Source: Cephalotus follicularis (taxonomy: Eukaryota > Streptophyta > Magnoliopsida > Oxalidales > Cephalotaceae). From it: 64,000 bases of DNA. The notes under the pieces are model-generated. The model searched no databases. It saw only the letters and a program-made list of their open reading frames with translations, and was not told the origin of the DNA. Below, piece after piece: positions 33,574-45,760 of this stretch. The stretch is taken from assembly GCA_001972305.1 (NCBI GenBank), contig BDDD01001504.1, forward strand, positions 124,001 through 188,000. The letters run 5' to 3'. The stretch's first letter is position 1. Each line of letters starts with the position of its first letter. The position numbers and the translations under genes are program-made.

Positions 33574-35408
33574 CTGTGAGGCCCCGTTGTATCAGACAAG
33601 CATTACCGGATGATAACTTGCAGGACCCACTTTATGGATGAACCAATGAGGGACACCGATTGTGAAAGGACTATAAGGAGAACCCTTGCAGGACCCACTT
33701 TAGGGATGGACCCGAGGGACACCGATTATGAGAGGACTGTGAGGACCCCGTGTAACTCCAAATAACCCAGACCACCCAGTATGCTTCAGTCCTAAGGAGA
33801 CTAGCATTAACGGGAGATGCTGAACATGCTAGTATTTATCTCATCTTCTCTATTTATGACACCCTCGTGTTCCCAGTATGCTGTTGTCCTAACTAGACTA
33901 GCATTAAGGAGAGGTTGACCAGGCTAGTGCAGTCACGCCCCGAACTGTGAGGGTAATCCCCCATGATCCGACGTGTGATATTCATTCCCTTCAGTCCATT
34001 TAGTCATTCAATCATATAATTCATACTCCAAAAAGTGCTACAATTTTAAAACTTTAAACAATCGTATTACAACAGCGGAATTAATCAATCCAAATAAAAA
34101 CTAACTCTTAAAATCTCCCGAAATTTCGGCATGAAATATTCGTTTATCAAACTAAACCCTCTGTCAAGAAAAACTCAATTTATATCTTGGGCTCAGCCCT
34201 CAACAACCACACTCCCGGAGGAGGAAACAGCAGCATATCACAATGTATGGACCTTTCCATATCCTTTACATCAGCACACATAAAAATCAAACACTGCCAC
34301 AAGCCGGTAGGTCAAATACAGAAATAAAACATATCTCTATTTCATATTTAGATTGGTCTCTTATACAATAACCATAAATACATCCATATACAACCTGTCC
34401 TTTTACAATATCACATTTATACAAAGTAGGTCAGAGGAGATGTAAATCCTTACCCTGCGATTAACCTGGCTGGTCACTGTTGCTTGTCACCTGGACCTGA
34501 ACCTGACCCAGTACATTACAATACAATACAATGCAATGGGTCAACAACCCGAAGGTTGTGTAGGATACACATATGCAAGGTACATATAGGAGTGCAGCAG
34601 ATAAGTATGCCATATGAGATGTATGTACAATATGAGAGATGTATGCACGACAATTGATATAAACCCTGCTATGAAATCTAGCATTTGAACTTACCCCTAT
34701 CATTCAGCGTCCATGTCACTCCTAAATCCTTTCAAGCGTATATAGGCTCTTCTCGGCCTTTTCTGGCGAGGTAACAGACTTGGCGCTCTTAGCGTCCTTG
34801 GCAGAAGTCCTTATTCCTCTGGCAGACTAGAGTAGCCTTCGTAAGTAGAACAGGGTAGAGAAGATGGACATTCTCTGACATGGGTCTCTCTAGTTACATC
34901 CACCGTCAATATCCATATACCATCACAATCCGGACCATCACGATCCATAATGATATGATCCGCAACCATATCGTACTCGTTCCATAACGGCACGATTCGT
35001 AACCATCCCATCCGTAAGGCGGAAGGCTATACTATATACCATGCATGCAACAATATAAAGATATGCCATGCATGTCACGGGGTAGTAAAGTGCTATGCAT
35101 GCATCCAGTGTAATCATAAGTCAAGTGGTGAACAATATATATATGTGTATCAAAATGCCATGTGATATCATGTGTAAATGGCAATCGTGGACATCTTCAA
35201 TATACCAGCCGTCCCTAAGTGGGGTATATTTAGCTAGTCCTAATTACATCAAAGTCCATAGGCCTGAAGACAATCCATATAACAATCCATATCAATCATA
35301 GGGACAATCAGTCCATAGGGTCCATCCCACCCTCGATGCACTTTTGGTGTCGTGGAGGTGTGAGGAATGAGATAACACTGACCACGTCATTTATTTCATA
35401 ATCTATAT

Positions 35409-35563
35409 GGGTCCTCCCAATGTGTAGTGTCCGCACCATGTGTATGGGTCCTCCCAACATGTATAGAGTCTAAACCATATGTATATGGCTCCTCCCAATG
35501 TGTAGAGTCCGCACGATGTGTATGGGTCCTCCCACATGTGTAGAGTCCGCACCATATGTATAT
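35409..35563. repeat. 37-41 bp repeat in B 3' LTR, 4 copies
   Basis: Units start with GGGTCCTCCCAAT and contain GTAGAGTCCGCACCAT; lengths 37, 41, 37 and 40. The other LTR has two (41711-41787). Confidence 0.85.
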
Positions 35564-36227
35564 GGGTCTATCATTCATGACATTCACGACGGAAATGAAA
35601 GTTAGGAATAGGTTATCTCGTTAGTCTCATACAACACAATAAAAAATGCATCCCGTAGTTATGACCCAAAATCATGTATGCTTTTAAATGATAGGGACCA
35701 TTTTGTAAAGGATCTAATGGATCCACATCCGTCAAATCATATAAGATCAATTTCATAGTCATAAATCATTTTTAATATTCAATGGCCATTTTCATTTCCA
35801 CAATCCACTTTGCAATCAATTTTCATATATCATTTGGTTGGTCCCTATCGAGGTTATAATGAATGGAAAGGAAGTCCAAATGGAAGTATCCGCACCCAGA
35901 TGTTCCAATGGAACTATCCTGACCATTTTGAAATCCATAAAACAATGGGGAGGAAGTCCAACTAAGATATCCGCGTCTCGATATCCCAATGGAACTATTC
36001 TAACCATTTTTGAAAACCATTTCAAAACCATTTGCGTAAAACTCTTTTATTGAGAGCTTTCATTAAAACTTCACTTTGAACATTGATATAGAAATCAAAT
36101 GCGATACAAAATGATTTTCATAGGTTACAAAGCCTTAGGGAGGCTTCCTACGAAATCCATTTGTATAGAAACCCATTTCAGATCAAAACCACATAAAACA
36201 GTTGAGTTTAACTAAAACGGGGCACTA

Positions 36228-36370
36228 AGCGTCGATGCTTATCCTTGAGTGTCGACAGTTTTAGAAAACACAAGTATAAAGCGTCAACGGTTTGTTTGAA
36301 AGCATAAGGCGTTGAATGTTTGGTTTAACCCATAAAAGCGTCGACAGTTAAGAAGAAAGCGTCGACGGTT
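36228..36370. repeat. GCGTCGACGC-type motif cluster in B 3' LTR
   Basis: Six copies: AAGCGTCGATGCTTA, GTGTCGACAGTTTT, AAAGCGTCAACGGTTT, AAGGCGTTGAATG, AAAGCGTCGACAGTTA and AAAGCGTCGACGGTTTT. Confidence 0.85.
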
Positions 36371-37946
36371 TTAGCAGAAATATCATTTTGCAAAATAGTT
36401 CACAGTTCGATGAACACCATATCCAAAACAGTTCAAAGCCCTTTTTAAGATTCATCCCATATCCCGTGAATTGAGAGAAGACAAGAACTCATCTCCTCTC
36501 AATTCAACATCTAAACCTTATACCATATGCAATATACACATCCCTCTCTATACTCGTATGTATATATATATGTACAATCATGCATTCATACAATTACAAT
36601 TCATACACATATCAATCCATATAACCATTTAGAATGCATGAATGTAATGCAGGTAGTATAACCTACTCTAGTGATCTACCATTCGTATACTACTGACCCA
36701 TACTGGCGTATACGAAAGGGACCAAGCAATAGTCATTTGAGCACGTACCATCAGAGCAGATGTATACCCTACCTGTTAACGATTGAGCTTACGAGCCGGG
36801 AGGATTTGCAGTAGAATCGATGAACTGCCACCTCCTCTAAGCTCCACTCGTCGTTGCGAGCACAAGTCCATCTTGTGTCAGCAGAGCTCTATTTCTCTTT
36901 AGCATCGCTGCAATAACCATCACATATTCGTTACGACCTGCACAAAGGTAGTAATCACACATTGTCATCACTGGAGTTCCGGCCAAATTTCGGCCAACCC
37001 ATCGAGGCTCCGGCAACGCCATAAACAGGTTCCACATTGAACGAGCTACACAAAACCGCCCAAGACTCGCCGTGAATCGGCGCCGAAAGCCCTGTCACGG
37101 TCGGCAGTGAGTTCAACTCACTGAGTTGACTCGGCAGTCAACCACAATCCGGTCACCACCCAAAAACGTCATACAATCATCAGGTCAACACACCACTACC
37201 TTAAACCGGCCAAGACTCTACACTAAAGGCGCGGTCAAAGGCGGCAGGGAGTTAGGTTCGCTGCGTCAAGTCGACAGTTCGAATCCGGCAAATTCTGGCC
37301 GAATGGCACCTCAACAGTGGTCAAAACGGGTAGAGCTAGCCTTCTAGATGAAGACCATCACCATCCGCGATGCTAACTGGCGGCGAAACACAGGGTAGAG
37401 GCGAAAACATCGGGGAGAGAGAAGGGAAAAAAAAGGAAAAAGAGGAAGAGGAAGGAGGAGTTACCGTCCGGTGGAGGTCCTGGGCTGACAGTCGTGCTCT
37501 CCCGGTCAGGTGGCTGGCTCCAGCGTCGTCTCCGGCGCCCTCTCTCCCTTTCTCTCCCGTTGTCTCTCCCACTGTCTCTCTCTCTCTCTCTAATGCATAT
37601 GTTTCTTTCTTTTCACGGGCGCGTTATGCGCCCCTGTCTCATACTTCTTCCTTTAAACTTTGCCTCTTCTTAGTATTTACCAGCCAAAATACTAAGGCCT
37701 GAGTCCCAATTGTCCCACGTATCGCAACATAAATTATCCAAATGGCAACCAAAATAATCGCAACAATAATGCGAACATAGGGTCGCACTGTCGCGAATTA
37801 AAATGGGCTTTATTAGCCATTTTGGGCCTTGTAATTGCGGGCTCCAATGCGCAATGCCTTTTATTAATTCGGATCTCCATCGACTTATTACGGCCATACA
37901 CTGTACCCATATTACAATAATTATTTATGAAATTTCCGGCGTTACA

Positions 37947-37982
37947 TCCTCCCCTCCTTAGAAAAATCTCGTCCCGAGATTT
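37947..37982 (-). other. Polypurine tract and stem-loop of gypsy B
   Basis: Minus strand AAGGAGGGGAGGA next to the LTR. Beside it AAATCTCG-TCC-CGAGATTT (37964-37982) has eight perfect pairs around a three-base loop. Confidence 0.85.
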
Positions 37983-38960
37983 CCTCGGTTAAGTCATGTG
38001 AGGGTAGAATGTCTTCGTTTCTTCCTTGCGTTTCATGGCATTGCCATCACACTTCCATCAATGAAATGTCCTTTCTCAGCTTTTTGATTCAACGATCGAT
38101 CATCCAAAAAGGTATCTCTTCAAGCTCGTATCTGTCCTCAACTCTAACGGCTCATACGACAGCACGTGAGAAGGATCTGGGTAATACATTCTGAGCATTG
38201 AGACATGTACACATTATGCAATACATGATCTTTCTGTGTGAATTATGCTAATGTCAGAGGTCCACTCCAACTGTTATCTCTATCCATCACTCTTCTGCGA
38301 TGCCACCCTGATCCATGGTATACACTCTACCTTATATGGTAGGTTCTGATCCCGTAGGCTGAGGGGTAAGGCAAGTCTATAGGTTACTGTGCCCACTCTT
38401 TCGTCATGTCATTCCACCAGATTGAGCTATAGATCTTGGCACATCTTGCTAATCGCCGGATGTACTGAGAAACTGGAGCAATAAGCTGTGACTACAACTC
38501 CTCTGTCAGTTCTTCATTGAAAATGGCACAAACTCTGCCTTGGGATCTTATCAACTCATCACCACGAATCGAGAATTCGGGTTTGAATTCGTCTTGATCA
38601 TGTAATGCAGCCGTAAGCAATTCATCATCCATCCCTTGAGCCTCTCAATTCTATCCATCATCCACGATCGTGCTTGAACTTGGGAGACTATCAAGCAAGC
38701 TAATCAGTGACTTAAGGCATCTACCAACATATTAGCCTCGCCTGGTTGACATTGGATCTCACAGATGTAACCATTGAGCAGCTCCATCCACCTTCTTTGT
38801 CTCATTTTTAGATCCTTCTAGGAGAAAGGATGTTTCAGACTCTTGTGGTCTATGAAAACCACAAACTTTGTGACGTATAGATAGGGTCTCTATTGGCGTA
38901 GCGCACGGATAACGCTGCAAATTCTAGGTCGCGAGTGGAATAACTTACTCATGAGGTTCC
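37983..38960 (-). pseudogene. pol: Gypsy B RNase H, integrase and chromodomain traces
   Basis: From right to left: RNase H end (about 38680-38940, with reading like DHKSLKH and RRWMELLN in broken frames), integrase zinc-binding traces (about 38400-38640), then a jump past the integrase core to the C-terminal SHVL-type segment (about 38150-38400) and a short chromodomain end (37983-38120, with a FYPHMT-like end). No frame longer than about 60 codons. The integrase core with its catalytic residues is deleted. Confidence 0.7.
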
Positions 38961-39693
38961 AACTTTCCTTGGGACATAGGAGCTCACTTCCCCAAAAAAC
39001 CTCGAAACACAATTCACACCGTTCCTTGAGGCATCACTATATACCACAAAACCCTCATTACTCTCAGGTAAAACCATGAGCGGCGCAGATATCAGACGAT
39101 GTTTTAACTCCTGGAAGCTCCCTTCACCACTATCATCCTTTACATCCCGTCTTTCTGCGTCAATCGGGTCAAACGTGTGGTAATCCGTAAAAATTTCTCG
39201 ACAAGGCGGCGATAGTAACCCGCTAAGCCTAAGAAACCACGGACTATTGTCACGTTTATCGGTCATTTCCAATCCCTCATCACTTCTATCATTGTTAGGC
39301 CCATTATTGAACCGGCCCTGGAGACAACGTGACCAAGGAAACTACCTCTGATAACCAAAATCCATATTTACTGAACTTGGCATACTATTGGCTATCTCGA
39401 AAGACCTGTCATGCTCAGCGCATCCATTTTCCATGGCATTCCGTATACTTGGAATGCACTAACACATCATCGAAGGAAACTACGATGAACTGATCAAGAT
39501 ATGGACTACATACCCCTTTTATAAGGTTCATGAATCCAGTAGGGGCATTAGCCACCCCAAACGACATTACGATCAACTCATAAGGTCCATATCGTGACTT
39601 GGAGGCTATCGATAACAATACATATCCGTATAAATCCATCTCTGTAACCACTTCCAATTCATCCATCGGCAACACTACCGGATCGCTTAGCAA
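38949..39693 (-). pseudogene. pol: Gypsy B protease end fused to RT and RNase H start
   Basis: The frame from 39693 reads LSDPVVLPMDELEVVTEMD, the end of a gypsy protease, and then runs directly into YGPYELIVMSFGVANAPTGF of RT, so the whole linker and the first half of RT are deleted. The active-site box reads SFDD. The next frame (39272-38949) has RT thumb remains and the RNase H start GFVVYSDASRNG with its aspartate. This join is a deletion, not a functional fusion. Confidence 0.8.
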
Positions 39694-39699
39694 GATCCA

Positions 39700-40060
39700 T
39701 TGATCTGTGGGTTATGCAGGAAACCTCTTAGCCTACCTTGCTTCCATGCTAGCTATGTGAGATGTTATCCTTGATAACTCAATAAACTTAGCCTCACGTT
39801 GGCTACCATCAATTTGCAACCACTTGTCGCTGCATCATTTCATTCGTTTGGCCATCATGCCATACATCTCTCTTGAATAATAACTAGGCTCTTCTTGATC
39901 CGAAACAACATGCTCTGTTTCTTGGGCCGCACTTTCTTTTCCTCTTGTCCTTCAATACATCTATTGGCTCAGGTACGTCTCATCGACGGCCCGACTCTAT
40001 CTCCTCTTGCGGTTTTTCCGCATTGATCTTCCATATTCTACCTTGTATAAGAGACAACAA
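39700..40060 (-). pseudogene. gag: Gypsy B gag traces
   Basis: Minus-strand translation gives an arginine-rich opening near 40035 (MEDQCGKTARGDRVG) like the gag start of A, then short broken pieces (KFIELSR-like wording around 39770-39800). The capsid and zinc-knuckle regions are largely deleted. Confidence 0.55.
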
Positions 40061-40217
40061 TCAGCTATAAACTTTCATAACTATAATTCCAAGAAATTCC
40101 ATATAACAGTTATCATTCCGCTACTCCAAGTAACTCCAAATAAAGCACTTTAACTCAATCAATCAATCTCAATTCCACTAGCCAAGGAACCTATCCTGGC
40201 TTATCCAGCATAGGACC

Positions 40218-40230
40218 GGCTCTGATACCA
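40218..40230 (-). other. Primer-binding site of gypsy B
   Basis: Minus strand TGGTATCAGAGCC, a perfect match to the initiator-Met tRNA site, three bases inside the 5' LTR. Confidence 0.92.
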
Positions 40231-41710
40231 AGCTGGCACGCCCCAAACCGCGAGGTAATCCCCCATGATCCGACGTGTGATATTCATTCCCTGCAGTCCA
40301 TTCAATCATTCAATCATATAATTCATACTCCAAAAAGTGCTACAATTTTAAAACTTTAAACAATCGTATTACAACAGCGGAATTAATCAATACAAATAAA
40401 AACTAACTCTTGAAATCTCCTGAAATTTTGGCATGAAGTATTCATTTATCGGACTAAACCCCTGTAAAGAAAAACTCAATTTATATCTTGGGCTCAGCCC
40501 TCAACAACCACACTCCTGAAGGAGGAAACAGCAGGATATCACAATGTATGGACCCTTCCATGTCCTTTACATCAGCACACATAAAAATCAAGCACTACCA
40601 CAAGTCGGCCGATCAAATACAGAAATAAAACATATCTATATTTCATCTTTAGATTGGTCTCTTATACAATAACCATAAATAAATCCATATACAACATGTC
40701 CTTTTACAATATCACATTTATACAAAGTAGGTTGGAGGAGATGTAAATCCTTACCCTACGATTAACCTGGCTGGTCACTGCTACACGTCACCTGGACCTG
40801 AACCTGATCCATTATAATACAATACAATACAATACAATGGGTCAGCAACCCGAAGGTTGTGTAGGATACACATATGCAAGGTACATATAGGAGTGCAGCA
40901 AATAAGTATGCCATATGAGATGTATGTACAATATGAGAGATGTATGCACGATAATCGATATAAACCCTGCTATGAAATCTAGCATTTCGAACTTGCCCAT
41001 ATCATTCAGCGTCCATGTCACTCCTAAATCCTTTCAAGCGTATATAGGTTCTTCTCGGCCTTTTCTGCCGAGGTACTAGACTAAACGCTCCTAGCGTCCT
41101 TGGAAAAAGACCTTATTCCTCTGGCAGACTAGAGTAGCCTCCATAAGTAGAACAGGGTAGAGACGATGGGCATTCTCTAACACGGGACTCTCTAGTTACA
41201 GCCACCATCAATGTCCATATACCATCACAATCCAGACCATCATGATCCATAACAATATGATCCGCAACCATATCGTACTCGTTCCATAACCGCACGATTC
41301 GTAACCGTACCATCAGTAAGGCAGAAGGCTATACTATATACCATGCATGAAATAATATAAAGATATGCAATGCATGCCACAGGGTAGTAAAGTGCTATGC
41401 ATGCATCCAGTGTAATCATAAGTCATGTGGTGAACAAAATATATATGTGTATCAATATGCCATGTGATATCAAGTGTAAATGGCAATCATGGACAGCTTC
41501 AATATACCAGCCGTCCCTAAGCGGGGTATATTTATCTACTCCTAATTACATCAAAGGTCATAGGCCTGCAGACAATCCATATAACAATCCATATCAATCA
41601 TAGGGACCATCAGTCCATGGGGTCCATCCCACCCTTCACGCACTTTTGGTGTCGTGGAGGTGTGAGGAATGAGATAACACTGACCACGTCATTTATTTCA
41701 TAATTTATAT

Positions 41711-41787
41711 GGGTCCTCCCAATGTGTAGAGTCCTCAGCATGTGTATGGGTCCTCCCACATGTGTAGAGTCCGCACCATATGTATAT
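41711..41787. repeat. 37-40 bp repeat in B 5' LTR, 2 copies
   Basis: Counterpart of 35409-35563 with two units (37 and 40 bp) instead of four. Confidence 0.85.
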
Positions 41788-42449
41788 GGGTCTATCATTC
41801 ATGACATTCACAACGGAAATGAAAGTCAGGAATGGGTTATCTCGTTAGTCTCATACAACACAATCAATAATCCATCTTGTAGTTGAGACCCAAAATCATG
41901 TATGCTTTTAAATGATAGGGACCATTTTGTAAAAGATCTCATGGATCCACATCCGTCAAATCATATAGGATCAATTTCATAGTCATAAATCATTTTTCAT
42001 ATTCAATGGCCATTTTCATTTCCATAATCCACTTTGTAATCAATTTTCATATATCATTTGGTTGGTCCCTATCGAGGTTATAATGAATGAAAAGGAAGTC
42101 CAAATGGAAGTATTCGCGTCTAGATGTTCCAATGGAACTATCTTGACCATTTTGAAATCCATAAAACAATGGAGAGGAAGTCCAACTAAGATATCCGCGT
42201 CTCGATATCCCAATGGAACTAACCTAACCATTTTTGAAAACCATTTCAAAACCATTTGCGTAAAACTCTTTTATTGAGAACTTTCATTAAAAGTTCACTT
42301 TGAACATTGATTTAGAAATCAAATGTGATACAAAAGGATTTCCATAGGTTACAAAGCCTTAGGGAGGCTTCCTACGAAATCCATTTGTATAGAAACCCAT
42401 TTCGGATCAAAACCACATAAAACAGTTGAGTTTAACTAAAATGGGGCAC

Positions 42450-42600
42450 TAAGCGTCGATACTTAGCCCTGAGCATTGACAGTTTTAGAAAACACAAGTA
42501 TAAAGCGTCAACGGTTTGTTTGAAAGCATAAGGCGTTGACTGTTTTGTTTAACCCATAAAAGCATTGACAGTTAAGAAGAAAGCGTCGACGGTTTTAGCA
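42450..42600. repeat. GCGTCGACGC-type motif cluster in B 5' LTR
   Basis: Same six positions as in the other LTR; three have changed to GCATTGAC or GCGTTGAC forms, that is at CpG sites. Confidence 0.85.
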
Positions 42601-44936
42601 TAAATATCGTTTTGCAAAACAGTTTGCAATTCAATGAAAACCATATCCAAAACAGTTCAAAGCCCTTTTCAAGATTCATCCCATATCACGTGAATTGAGA
42701 GAAGGCAAGAACTCATCTCCTCTCAATTCAACATCTAAACCTTATACCATATGCAATATACACATCCCTCTGTATACTCGTATGTATATATATATATGTA
42801 CAATCATGCATTCATACAATTACAATTCGTACACATAATCCATATAACCATTTAGAATGCATGAATGCAATACAGGTAGTATAACCTACTCTAGTGATCT
42901 ACCATTCGTATACTACCGTTCCATACTGGCGTATACGAAAGGGATCAAGCAATAGTCATCTGAGCACGTACCATCGGAGCAAATGTATACCCTACCTGTT
43001 AACGATTGAGGTTGCGAGTCGGGAGGATTTGCAGTAGAATCAACGAACTGTCACCTCCTCTAAGCTACACTCATCATTGCGAGCACAGCTCCATCTTGTG
43101 TCAGCAGAGCTCTATTTCTCTTTTAGCATCGCTGCAATAACCATCACACATTCGTTACGACCTACACAAAGGTAGTAATCACACATTGTCGTCACCGGAG
43201 TTTCGGCCAAATTCCGGCCAACCCATTGTGGCTCCGGCCACTCCATAAACAGGTTCCACATTGAACGAGCTACACAAAACCACTCAAGACTCGTCGTGAA
43301 TCGACGCCGAAATGCCCTGTCACGGCTGGCAGTGAGTTTAACTCACTGAGTTGATTCAGCGGTCAACCACAATTCTGATCACCACCCAAAAACGTCATAC
43401 AATCATCAGGTCAACACACCACTACCTTAAACTGGCCAAGACTCGACGCTAAATGCGCGGTCAAAGGCGGCAGTGAGTTAGGTTCGTTGAGTCAACTCGC
43501 CATTTCGAATCCCGCCGATTCCGGCCAAATGGCGCCTCAACAGTGGTCAAAACGGGTAGAGCTAGCCTTCTAGATGAAGATTAGCACCATCCACAATGCT
43601 AACCGGCGGCGAAACGCAAGGCAGAGGCAAAAACGTCAGGGAAAGAGAATGTGAAAAGAAGGGAAAAGAGGAAGAGGAAGGAGGAGTTACCGTCTGGTGG
43701 AGGTTCTGGGTTGACCGCCGTGCTCTCCCGGTCAGGTGGCTGGCTCCGGCGTCATCTCCAGCGCCCTCTCTCCCTTTCTCTCCCGTTGTCTCTCTCTCTC
43801 TCTCTCTCTCTCTCTAACGCGTTTGTTTCTTTCTTTGCACGGGTGCCTTATGCGCCCGTGTCTCATACTTCTTCCTTTAAACTTTGCCTCTTCTTTAGTA
43901 TTTGCCAGCCAAAATACTAAGGCCTGAGTCCCGATTATCCCATGTATTGCAACATAAATTATCCAAACGGCAACCAAAAAAATCCTAATAATAATGCGAA
44001 CATAGTGTCGCACTGTCGCGCATTAAAAATGGGCTTTATTAGCCATTTTGGGCCTTGTAATTACGGGTTTCAATGCATAATGCCTTTTATTGATTCGGAT
44101 TCCATCGACTTATTACGGCCATACACTTTACCAATATTACAATAATTATTTATGAAATTCCGGGCGTTACAAGTGCTATCGCAGCTTCTCTACCTATGAC
44201 ACCGAGAGTGTGTAGACGGATGGAGGTATTACCTCCTCATGCTTTATGGTTATGGAACAGTATAGTCATAGGTATGGAATGGCATGGTTGCGAATGACTG
44301 TGGTCTGCTACCTCGAGCCTAGATGGCCGAGGAATGCTTCTCTACTGCCTCGAGCCGAAGAGGCGGAGGAGCACTTATGCTTGTTGACTCCTCTGCCTAC
44401 GACACCGATAGTGCGTAGAAGGATGGAAGTTGCCTACTCATACTCTATGATTTGTATTAAATGTGCTACCTTGATTCGGAGAGGCAAAGGAGTATTCATA
44501 CTCACACCATGTGGTTGCATGTATCCCTAAATGTTTATAGCCATGGTTTGTTGTCCATTCTCGTAATGGGTGCAACAACTAGGGGCAAGTACAGGTGATG
44601 CTTCGAAGTGATCAGATGGATCGGATTGCAGAGCAAGGCTTTGTCAGTAGTACAGTTCCTACTATTTATACCTACCTTTTATGAGAGACTTGATGTATAA
44701 GAATGTAAATCCGTTTTGACCTGCCAACTTGTGGCAGTGCATGAGATATAAGATGTTGATGTATATTATTGGGGTTATCCATGAGAGTTAATTGAATGGT
44801 TGTTTCCGCATGAATAAGTATGTATTGAAATTTTAAATTTATAGCATATTTTGGATGATGATGAGTGGAATGCACAGATGGTATGTCATGTGTCGGACAG
44901 TGGGGTCCTCCTCATGGTTCGGGGCATGACAATTAT

Positions 44937-45760
44937 AATCTTTGGGACCTAATTGTTGATGGTCCAAATTTACCGACCACCACAAATGAAAGTGGTGAAA
45001 TTGTTTCTAAACTCAAAACTAGATATAATAATGAAGATAGAAATAGGGTACAAATGAATGCTAAATCAAAATATATTATAATTTGTGCTATTAATTCTAA
45101 CAATTTTAATAGAGTATCTTCATGCATTTCAGCTAAGGATATGTGGGATAGACTTGAGATAACCTATGAAGGTACCAATCAAGTCAAAGAAGCAAAAATT
45201 AGCATGCTTTTACATGATTATGAAATGTTTACAATGCATGAAAATGAGGACATAAAAACCATGTTTACTAGATTCACAAATATTACAAATGCTTTACAAG
45301 CACTTGATAAAGTTTATACTAACAGTGAAATTGTGAGAAAGATTCCCAGGTGTCTACTAAGAGTATGGATGCCTAAGGTGATAGCTATTGAGCAAGCAAA
45401 GGACCTCAACACTCTTCCATTGGAGGACCTCCTAGGGTCATTAATGACCCATGAACTATCCATCATGAAAAAAGATGATAATGAAGAAAATGAGAAAAGA
45501 AAGACGAAAGTCGTAGCATTAAAGTCTTCCATAAATGAAGAAACTAAAAATAATAATGATGAATAGCTTGCACTTATCACGAGGAAGTTTAAAAGGTTCC
45601 TCGCAAATAAGAAGAAATTTGGAGGTAAACCATACAAGAAGAGTAATTCTCAAAAAAGGAGAGACAAGTAAGCAGAAATATATTATTTGTTACAAGTGCG
45701 ACAAATCCCACTACAAGAGTGATTGCCTGAGGCATAAAAATAAATAATAAATAAAGAAAA
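44937..45760 (+). pseudogene. gag: Copia J gag, capsid part and zinc knuckle
   Basis: Resumes J gag after LTR C: NLWDLIVDGPNLPTTTNE, then AKSKYIIICAINSNNFNRVS, KDMWDRLEITYEGTNQVKEA and MTHELSIMKKDDNEENEK. This is the UBN2 / copia-type gag family (PF14223). The open stretch stops at 45566. A one-frame change then leads to the zinc-knuckle segment CYKCDKSHYKSDC (about 45693-45731), which has lost one residue between the second cysteine and the histidine compared with K (CFECNKPGHYKSDC), so the CX2CX4HX4C spacing is broken. The first ~25 codons of the apparent open frame (from 44865) belong to LTR C, not to gag. Confidence 0.88.

Larger units (their letters stand above)
33931..37946 (-). repeat. 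Gypsy B 3' LTR
   Basis: 4016 bp; left end AGTCACGCCCC where the other LTR has TGGCACGCCCC, right end CGGCGTTACA. Contains a four-unit repeat (35409-35563), a motif cluster (36228-36370), a (CT)n stretch near 37570-37592 and a GA-rich stretch (37405-37465). It is 78 bp longer than the 5' LTR, exactly the length of two repeat units. Confidence 0.92.
33931..44171 (-). mobile_element. Gypsy B (Tekay/Del-like) with 4-kb LTRs and deleted internal region
   Basis: 10,241 bp with perfect 5-bp duplication AGTGC at 33926-33930 and 44172-44176. LTRs are 4016 and 3938 bp; the internal region (37947-40233) is only 2287 bp, about half of that in A. Order on the minus strand: primer site, gag traces, protease end, RT, RNase H, integrase zinc-binding part, C-terminal and chromodomain traces, polypurine tract. 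Most of gag, the protease core, part of RT and the integrase core are missing. Removing B joins GGCTAGTGC to TATCGCAGC in LTR C and restores a local duplication (CTTCTCTA-TATGACACC), which supports the boundaries. Confidence 0.92.
40234..44171 (-). repeat. Gypsy B 5' LTR
   Basis: 3938 bp, ends TGGCACGCCCC and CCGGGCGTTACA. Very similar to the 3' LTR throughout, with a two-unit repeat at 41711-41787, a motif cluster at 42450-42600 and a longer (CT)n run at 43789-43816. Confidence 0.92.
29800..44931 (+). mobile_element. Solo LTR C, split by D and gypsy B, in J gag
   Basis: Starts TGTAAGCCCTGGG (29800) and ends GGGGCATGACA (44931). Flanks 29795-29799 and 44932-44936 are both ATTAT. Removing it rejoins the J gag reading frame without a gap. 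Without gypsy B and D it is about 2.41 kb, the usual LTR length here, and has no coding region. Plus orientation is inferred because its right end resembles the LTR right end of B read on the minus strand (TTCCGC, TTTAAAATT, then GGGGC-TGNCA). Confidence 0.88.

Noticed and set aside
40218..40230. Short tRNA-like match
   Set aside because: It is only the 12-base complement of the initiator-Met tRNA 3' end, the retrotransposon primer site; no cloverleaf is present. The same holds at 26501, 57657, 48080 and 29627.
44865..44936. Apparent N-terminal 24 codons of the gag frame at 44865-45566
   Set aside because: These codons belong to LTR C and its target duplication; true gag of J enters at 44937 from 29799.
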